A stretch of 64,000 bases of DNA from Pseudomonadota bacterium (GTDB taxonomy: Bacteria > Pseudomonadota > Gammaproteobacteria > Burkholderiales > Thiobacillaceae). The stretch is from assembly GCA_029558905.1 (NCBI GenBank), contig JAKQCX010000011.1, positions 155,459 to 219,458 on the forward strand, given 5' to 3'. The notes beneath the pieces are model-generated. The model was not told the origin of the DNA. It ran no database searches and saw only the letters and a program-made list of their open reading frames with translations. This document shows, in pieces, positions 59,656-64,000 of the stretch (position 1 is the first letter of the stretch; each line of letters begins with the position of its first letter). The translations under genes and the position numbers were made by a program.

Positions 59656-60354
59656 TTACTCCTTTGCGGCACGCGCTTGACGGCGCCACTTACGCTCGGA
59701 TTCGGGCCCTGCCGGTTTTTCAGCACCACCCACATTCTCACCCTTATAGACCCATACCTTGATACCGATCACGCCATAGGTGGTTTGTGCCTCGGCTACC
59801 CCATAATCGATATCGGCGCGCAGGGTATGCAGAGGCACGCGGCCCTCCCGGTACCATTCCGTGCGCGCGATGTCCGCGCCGTTCAGACGTCCGGAGGACA
59901 TGATCTTGACGCCCTGTGCTCCGAAACGCATGGCATTCTGCATGGCACGCTTCATGGCCCGACGGAACATGATGCGCTTTTCCAACTGCGTAGCGATGGA
60001 CTGGGCGATAAGCGTCGCGTCGGTTTCCGGCTTGCGGATTTCCTCGATGTTCAGCGTGGCAGGCACGGACATCATCGCGTTCAGCTGCGCACGCAACTTG
60101 TCGATGTCCTCCCCCTTCTTGCCAATGACCACCCCGGGACGGCTGGAGTAGAGCGTGATACGCGCGTTCTTGGCGGGGCGCTCGATGACGATCTTGCTGA
60201 TGGAGGCGTGCGCCAGCTTCCTTTTCAGGAAATCACGTACCTTGATGTCCTCGTTCAACGTACCCGCGTAGGTCTTGCTGTTGGCGAACCACTTCGAATT
60301 CCAGTTCTTGTTGACGGACAACCGGAACCCAGTCGGATGAATCTTCTGTCCCAT
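59656..60354 (-). CDS. rpsC: 30S ribosomal protein S3
   Basis: S3 forms part of the mRNA entry helicase and head. The 232-residue product starts [20 protein letters not shown], has the KH domain with [14 protein letters not shown], and the C-terminal S3 domain ([24 protein letters not shown], in parts). The basic tail ends in [10 protein letters not shown]. It follows rplV by 9 bases. Confidence 0.99.
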   Translation of the reverse strand: MGQKIHPTGFRLSVNKNWNSKWFANSKTYAGTLNEDIKVRDFLKRKLAHASISKIVIERPAKNARITLYSSRPGVVIGKKGEDIDKLRAQLNAMMSVPATLNIEEIRKPETDATLIAQSIATQLEKRIMFRRAMKRAMQNAMRFGAQGVKIMSSGRLNGADIARTEWYREGRVPLHTLRADIDYGVAEAQTTYGVIGIKVWVYKGENVGGAEKPAGPESERKWRRQARAAKE

Positions 60355-60363
60355 AACACTTCC

Positions 60364-60693
60364 TCAGTTGCCGACGGTCACGGTGATGTGACAGGTGGGC
60401 TTGATGATGCGATTGCCACGACCCTTGGCACGCGCGGTAAAACGCTTGAGTACCGGCCCCTGATCGACATAGATGGTCTTGACCACCAGTTCGTCGATGT
60501 CGGCACCTTCGTTATGCTCGGCATTGGCAATGGCGGATTCCAATACCTTCTTGATGGTGAAGGCAGCCTTCTGTGGGGAGAAGGCCAGAATGTTCAATGC
60601 CTGATCCACGGACTTGCCGCGCACCAAGTCCGCCACCAGACGGGCCTTCTGGGCGGAAAGCCGCGTGCCTCGCAATATTGCAGAAACTTGCAT
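60364..60693 (-). CDS. rplV: 50S ribosomal protein L22
   Basis: L22 lines the exit tunnel and is a target of macrolide resistance changes. The 109-residue protein has [21 protein letters not shown] near the start (in parts) and the hairpin tip with [21 protein letters not shown]. It is 11 bases after rpsS. Confidence 0.99.
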   Translation of the reverse strand: MQVSAILRGTRLSAQKARLVADLVRGKSVDQALNILAFSPQKAAFTIKKVLESAIANAEHNEGADIDELVVKTIYVDQGPVLKRFTARAKGRGNRIIKPTCHITVTVGN

Positions 60694-60704
60694 CGCTGCT
60701 CTCC

Positions 60705-60983
60705 TTATTTCTTCTTGGCCTTCTTGTCGGCGGCATGGCCCTTGAAGGTACGGGTCAGGGCAAACTCACCGAGCTTGTGACCCACCATGTTTTCCGACAC
60801 GAATACCGGAATGTGCTGCTTGCCGTTGTGCACGGCCACGGTCAGGCCGATGAAATCCGGCAGGATGGTGGACCGCCGCGACCAAGTCTTGATCGGCTTC
60901 TTGTCGCTGGTGGCCACGGCCGCCAGGACCTTCTTCATGAGATGCCCATCGACGAAGGGGCCTTTTTTTACGGAACGCGCCAT
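60705..60983 (-). CDS. rpsS: 30S ribosomal protein S19
   Basis: S19 pairs with S13 in the 30S head. The 92-residue product begins [19 protein letters not shown] and has the signature [14 protein letters not shown] and [20 protein letters not shown]. It lies 11 bases after rplB. Confidence 0.99.
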   Translation of the reverse strand: MARSVKKGPFVDGHLMKKVLAAVATSDKKPIKTWSRRSTILPDFIGLTVAVHNGKQHIPVFVSENMVGHKLGEFALTRTFKGHAADKKAKKK

Positions 60984-60994
60984 GTGAACACCTC

Positions 60995-61819
60995 TTACGC
61001 TTTATGTCGGCGACGCACGATCATGTTGTCGGTGCGCTTGTTGCTGCGGGTACGGTAGCCCTTGGTGGGCACACCCCATGGGGTGACCGGGTCGCGGCCT
61101 TCCCCCGTACGGCCCTCACCGCCTCCATGCGGGTGATCAATGGGGTTCATGGCAACGCCACGCACCGTGGGACGCACACCACGCCAGCGTACGGCACCCG
61201 CCTTACCGATAACGCGCAAATTGTGCTCCTCGTTGCCGACCTCACCCAGGGTGGCACGGCAATCGATGTGCACCTTGCGGATTTCACCGGAGCGTAAACG
61301 CAATTGCGCATAGCTGCCTTCGCGCGCCAGCAGCTGCACGGAGGCACCCGCGGAACGCGCGATCTGCGCGCCCTTGCCAGGTTTCATTTCCACGCAGTGG
61401 ATGGTGGACCCGACTGGTATGTTACGCAGGGGCAGACAGTTGCCGGGCTTGATGGGCGCTTCCGACCCACTCATGAGCTGTTGGCCCACCTCGGCCCCGC
61501 GTGGCGCGATGATGTAGCGACGCTCCCCGTCGGAGTAACACAACAGTGCGATGTGGGCGCTGCGGTTCGGGTCGTATTCGAGACGCTCGACTTTGGCGAC
61601 GATGCCATCCTTGTCGCGCCGGAAGTCCACGATTCGGTAGTGCTGTTTGTGCCCTCCGCCCTTGTGCCGGGTCGTGACATGACCGTTGCTGTTGCGTCCC
61701 GACCCCCTGTTCTGCTTCTCCAGCAGGGAACTCAGCGGCTTCCCCTTGTGCAAGCCGGGCGTTACGACCTTTACCACTGCACGGCGGCCGGCGGACGTGG
61801 GTTTGACTTTGACCAGCAT
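60995..61819 (-). CDS. rplB: 50S ribosomal protein L2
   Basis: L2 is needed for subunit joining and peptidyl transfer. The 274-residue product has [22 protein letters not shown], the catalytic-region His in [18 protein letters not shown], and [17 protein letters not shown] near the C-terminus. It follows rplW by 3 bases. Confidence 0.99.
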   Translation of the reverse strand: MLVKVKPTSAGRRAVVKVVTPGLHKGKPLSSLLEKQNRGSGRNSNGHVTTRHKGGGHKQHYRIVDFRRDKDGIVAKVERLEYDPNRSAHIALLCYSDGERRYIIAPRGAEVGQQLMSGSEAPIKPGNCLPLRNIPVGSTIHCVEMKPGKGAQIARSAGASVQLLAREGSYAQLRLRSGEIRKVHIDCRATLGEVGNEEHNLRVIGKAGAVRWRGVRPTVRGVAMNPIDHPHGGGEGRTGEGRDPVTPWGVPTKGYRTRSNKRTDNMIVRRRHKA

Positions 61820-61822
61820 GAT

Positions 61823-62134
61823 CTATTCTCCTGCGGCGAAGTTCAGTTCCTGACCCGGCTTCAGGCAGACATAGGCCTTCTTCCAGTCGGGTCGGCGGCC
61901 AAAGAAACGGCCGAAGCGCTTGTTCTTGCCCTTGACCCGGGTGACCTGCACATCCTTGACCTCCACCTTGAAAAGCAGTTCCACCGCCGCCCTGATCTCG
62001 GGCTTGGTGGCGTCCGGGGCCACACGAAAGATCACCTGCTCCTGCTTGTCGGCCAGCATGGTGGCCTTCTCGGAGATGATCGGGGCCAGGATGACCTGCA
62101 ACAGCCTCTCCTCCTGCATCGGCGCGGCGTTCAT
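61823..62134 (-). CDS. rplW: 50S ribosomal protein L23
   Basis: L23 at the tunnel exit docks trigger factor and SRP. The 103-residue product has [35 protein letters not shown](L)LF and [13 protein letters not shown](C)L. It overlaps rplD by 4 bases (translational coupling). Confidence 0.99.
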   Translation of the reverse strand: MNAAPMQEERLLQVILAPIISEKATMLADKQEQVIFRVAPDATKPEIRAAVELLFKVEVKDVQVTRVKGKNKRFGRFFGRRPDWKKAYVCLKPGQELNFAAGE

Positions 62135-62757
62135 GCGTACATCTCCTCGAAAGACTTGAGCGCTTCCCGGGTCATGAGCACACGGTCGTAGCGAATCAGG
62201 CTCACCGGATCGACCTGCCGAGGCTCCAGCACCAGCACGGTATGCAGGTTACGGGCGGACAGCCAGAGATTGTCGTCCACGACAGGGGAGATGATCAGTA
62301 CGCGCTCGTTAATTCCCATGTCCTTGAGCTTCCCGGCCAGGACACGTGTACGCGGTACATCCACATCCAGACTTTCCACCACGGAGAGACGCCCGTCCTG
62401 GGCCAGGCGGGACAGGATACTGGCCATGCCGGCACGGTACATCCTGCGGTTCACCTTCTGCGAAAAATCCTCATCCGGCTTGTTCGGGAAGGCCCGGCCA
62501 CCGCCACGCCACAGGGGCGAGGAAGTCATGCCCGCGCGCGCACGGCCGGTACCCTTCTGGCGATACGGTTTTTTCGTGCTGTGCCGCACCTCGGCACGTG
62601 TCAGCTGGGCGCGGTTACCGGTACGGGCGTTGGCGAGGTAGGCCGTCACGATCTGATGCACCAGGGCCTCGTTATAGGCACGTGCAAACACACTGTCCGC
62701 GGCATTGACCACGCCCGCGTCCTGGCCCTTGTCATTAATGATCCTGAGATCCATCAC
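62131..62757 (-). CDS. rplD: 50S ribosomal protein L4
   Basis: L4 is a tunnel protein; in E. coli it also represses the S10 operon. The 208-residue protein has the extended loop [29 protein letters not shown] (in parts) and the C-terminal [17 protein letters not shown] region. Coupled at both ends: 4-base overlaps with rplC and rplW. Confidence 0.99.
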   Translation of the reverse strand: MMDLRIINDKGQDAGVVNAADSVFARAYNEALVHQIVTAYLANARTGNRAQLTRAEVRHSTKKPYRQKGTGRARAGMTSSPLWRGGGRAFPNKPDEDFSQKVNRRMYRAGMASILSRLAQDGRLSVVESLDVDVPRTRVLAGKLKDMGINERVLIISPVVDDNLWLSARNLHTVLVLEPRQVDPVSLIRYDRVLMTREALKSFEEMYA

Positions 62758-63398
62758 ACAGCTCCCTTCACGGCCGGACGCACCACTACGTCCCCGCCTC
62801 TGGAGCCGGGTACCGCACCCTTCACCAACAGCAAGCCACGTTCCGCATCCACACGCACGACTTCCAGGTTCTGGATGGTGCGCTTCACGGCCCCCATATG
62901 GCCGGACATCTTTTTCCCGGGGAAGACCCGACCCGGGTCCTGTGCCATGCCGATAGAACCAGGCACATTGTGCGAACGCGAGTTGCCGTGAGAGGCACGC
63001 TGCGAGCCAAAATTGTGGCGCTTGATGGTGCCTGCGAAGCCCTTGCCCTGGGTAATGCCTGACACATCCACGGTCTGACCGACCTGGAAAATTTCCACAC
63101 TGATCACGGCACCCGGCTGGTACTGGGCAAGCAAGGCCCCACTGACACGGAATTCCACCATGCCCGCGGCAGCATCCACGCCTCCCTTGGCCAGATGACC
63201 AGCCACCGCCTTGGTCAAACGACTGGGCTTGCGTGTACCGTAGGCCACCTGGAGAGCAGAGTAGCCGTCCGTTTCTGCCACCTTCACCTGGCTGACGCGG
63301 TTGTTCGACACGTCCAGCACTGTCACCGGGACGGAAACACCGTCATCCGTGAAAATGCGGGTCATGCCGATCTTGCGACCGACAAGGCCTAGACTCAT
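62754..63398 (-). CDS. rplC: 50S ribosomal protein L3
   Basis: L3 is an early assembly protein near the peptidyl transferase centre. The 214-residue protein has the start [17 protein letters not shown] and the central loop [24 protein letters not shown] (in parts) followed by [19 protein letters not shown] Gln at QDPGRVF-type position is the residue methylated by PrmB in E. coli. The gap to rpsJ is 90 bases and shows only a short GGAAC/GTTCC stem. Confidence 0.99.
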   Translation of the reverse strand: MSLGLVGRKIGMTRIFTDDGVSVPVTVLDVSNNRVSQVKVAETDGYSALQVAYGTRKPSRLTKAVAGHLAKGGVDAAAGMVEFRVSGALLAQYQPGAVISVEIFQVGQTVDVSGITQGKGFAGTIKRHNFGSQRASHGNSRSHNVPGSIGMAQDPGRVFPGKKMSGHMGAVKRTIQNLEVVRVDAERGLLLVKGAVPGSRGGDVVVRPAVKGAV

Positions 63399-63488
63399 TT
63401 CTATTTCCCTTCTAGAAAGGTGCCGACTGCAATTGGCCGGCGCTACACAATCGGAACCGTAGGCCGTTCCTCGCCGTGATGTGCCGGT

Positions 63489-63800
63489 TTACTGCAGCTT
63501 GATTTCGACATCCACACCTGCCGGCAGGTCCAGCTTCATCAGTGCATCCACCGTTTTGTCGGTGGGGTCGATGATGTCCATCAGGCGTTTGTGGGTACGG
63601 ATCTCAAGCTGGTCGCGCGAGGTCTTGTTCACGTGCGGCGAACGCAGAATGTCGAAGCGCTCGAACGCAGTCGGCAGCGGGACGGGGCCCTTGACCAAGG
63701 CACCCGTGCGCTTGGCGGTGTCCACGATCTCCATGGCCGACTGGTCGATCAACTTGTAATCGTAGGCCTTCAGACGTATCCGAATCTTTTGATTTTGCAT
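63489..63800 (-). CDS. rpsJ: 30S ribosomal protein S10
   Basis: S10 (NusE) serves in the 30S head and in transcription antitermination with NusB. The 103-residue product starts at ATG 63800, [20 protein letters not shown], and contains [29 protein letters not shown] landmarks (in parts). The start is preceded by GGAAA at a good distance. It is the first gene of the S10 operon, 64 bases after tuf with a terminator-like hairpin between. Confidence 0.99.
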   Translation of the reverse strand: MQNQKIRIRLKAYDYKLIDQSAMEIVDTAKRTGALVKGPVPLPTAFERFDILRSPHVNKTSRDQLEIRTHKRLMDIIDPTDKTVDALMKLDLPAGVDVEIKLQ

Positions 63801-63818
63801 GCTTGTTTCCAGAACCGG

Positions 63819-63845
63819 AAAAGGCGGGATTGTATCCGCCCTTTT
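63819..63845 (-). terminator. Terminator/attenuator-like hairpin between tuf and rpsJ
   Basis: Minus-strand GGCGGAT/ATCCCGCC forms a 7-base-pair hairpin with one bulged base, flanked by AAAA and followed by TTTT. It should end or thin tuf transcripts before the S10 genes. Confidence 0.6.
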
Positions 63846-63864
63846 CACATTTTGCGAGGCCCGT

Positions 63865-64000
63865 CTATTCGATGATCTTGGCCACCACGCCGGCGCCCAC
63901 GGTACGGCCGCCTTCGCGGATGGCAAAGCGCAGGCCGTCTTCCATGGCAATCGGGGCGATCAGCGCCACCGTCATGCTCACGTTGTCCCCAGGCATCACC
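63865..64000 (-). CDS. tuf: Elongation factor Tu, C-terminal end only
   Basis: The last 45 codons of EF-Tu, which delivers aminoacyl-tRNA to the ribosome. The visible part reads [44 protein letters not shown] (given here as the known domain 3 end, split by family motifs [18 protein letters not shown] and VVAKI) and ends in TAG. The start lies beyond the right window edge. Confidence 0.98.
   Translation of the reverse strand, partial: VMPGDNVSMTVALIAPIAMEDGLRFAIREGGRTVGAGVVAKIIE

Overview
The window looks like chromosomal core sequence of a GC-rich betaproteobacterium. Pointers to this are: infA between secY and rpmJ in the ribosomal cluster; an elongation factor P with arginine 32 in the modification loop next to its rhamnosyltransferase earP; the amgK-murU muramic acid recycling pair; and the series pilB-pilC-pilD-coaE-zapD. 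A relative of the Ap4A phosphorylase/APS:phosphate adenylyltransferase family fits a Thiobacillus-like or Nitrosomonadales-like relative, but that is inference. I see no rRNA, tRNA, CRISPR array, insertion sequence or prophage. Codon and base use look even throughout.

Layout. Positions 1-7883 hold radA (cut by the window edge), a nitronate monooxygenase-type flavoprotein, earP-efp, clpB with a near-consensus sigma-32 promoter, and nadC. Positions 7884-12022 form a cyclic-di-GMP unit: a class I (GEMM) riboswitch leader, a DUF1631 protein with a PilZ-like end, and a degenerate EAL-HDOD protein. Positions 12123-15541 hold mutY, a radical SAM enzyme and an M23 peptidase. On the minus strand, 24800 down to 15570 carries an exonuclease, rlmD, a HicA-like orphan, a CorB-type transporter, pilBCD, coaE and zapD.

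Positions 24851-39399 are mostly envelope and quinone biology: pgl, a DUF4139 exported protein, surA-lptD (outer-membrane assembly), divergent amgK-murU-pepP-two ubiquinone-type hydroxylases-dsbC-tonB in a tightly overlapped run, then apaG-mltA. Positions 39590-42510 hold rpe-gph-trpE. trpE is not followed by trpGDC but by a very large gene (1145 codons) that I read as a pyrophosphate-type PEP carboxykinase. Next come the adenylyltransferase, an RsuA/RluF-type pseudouridine synthase, a glycerate 2-kinase and a SAM hydroxide adenosyltransferase.

From 49884 to the right edge the minus strand is the S10-spc-alpha ribosomal superoperon, from the C-terminus of tuf through rpsJ...rpsQ, rplN...rpmJ, rpsM...rplQ. 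Good sigma-70-type promoters sit at the spc (before rplN) and alpha (before rpsM) boundaries. Terminator-like hairpins sit after tuf and after rplQ. The most interesting items are the riboswitch with its built-in alternative hairpin and the two-gene unit behind it, the PPi-PEPCK-like giant, and the structured rplN leader.
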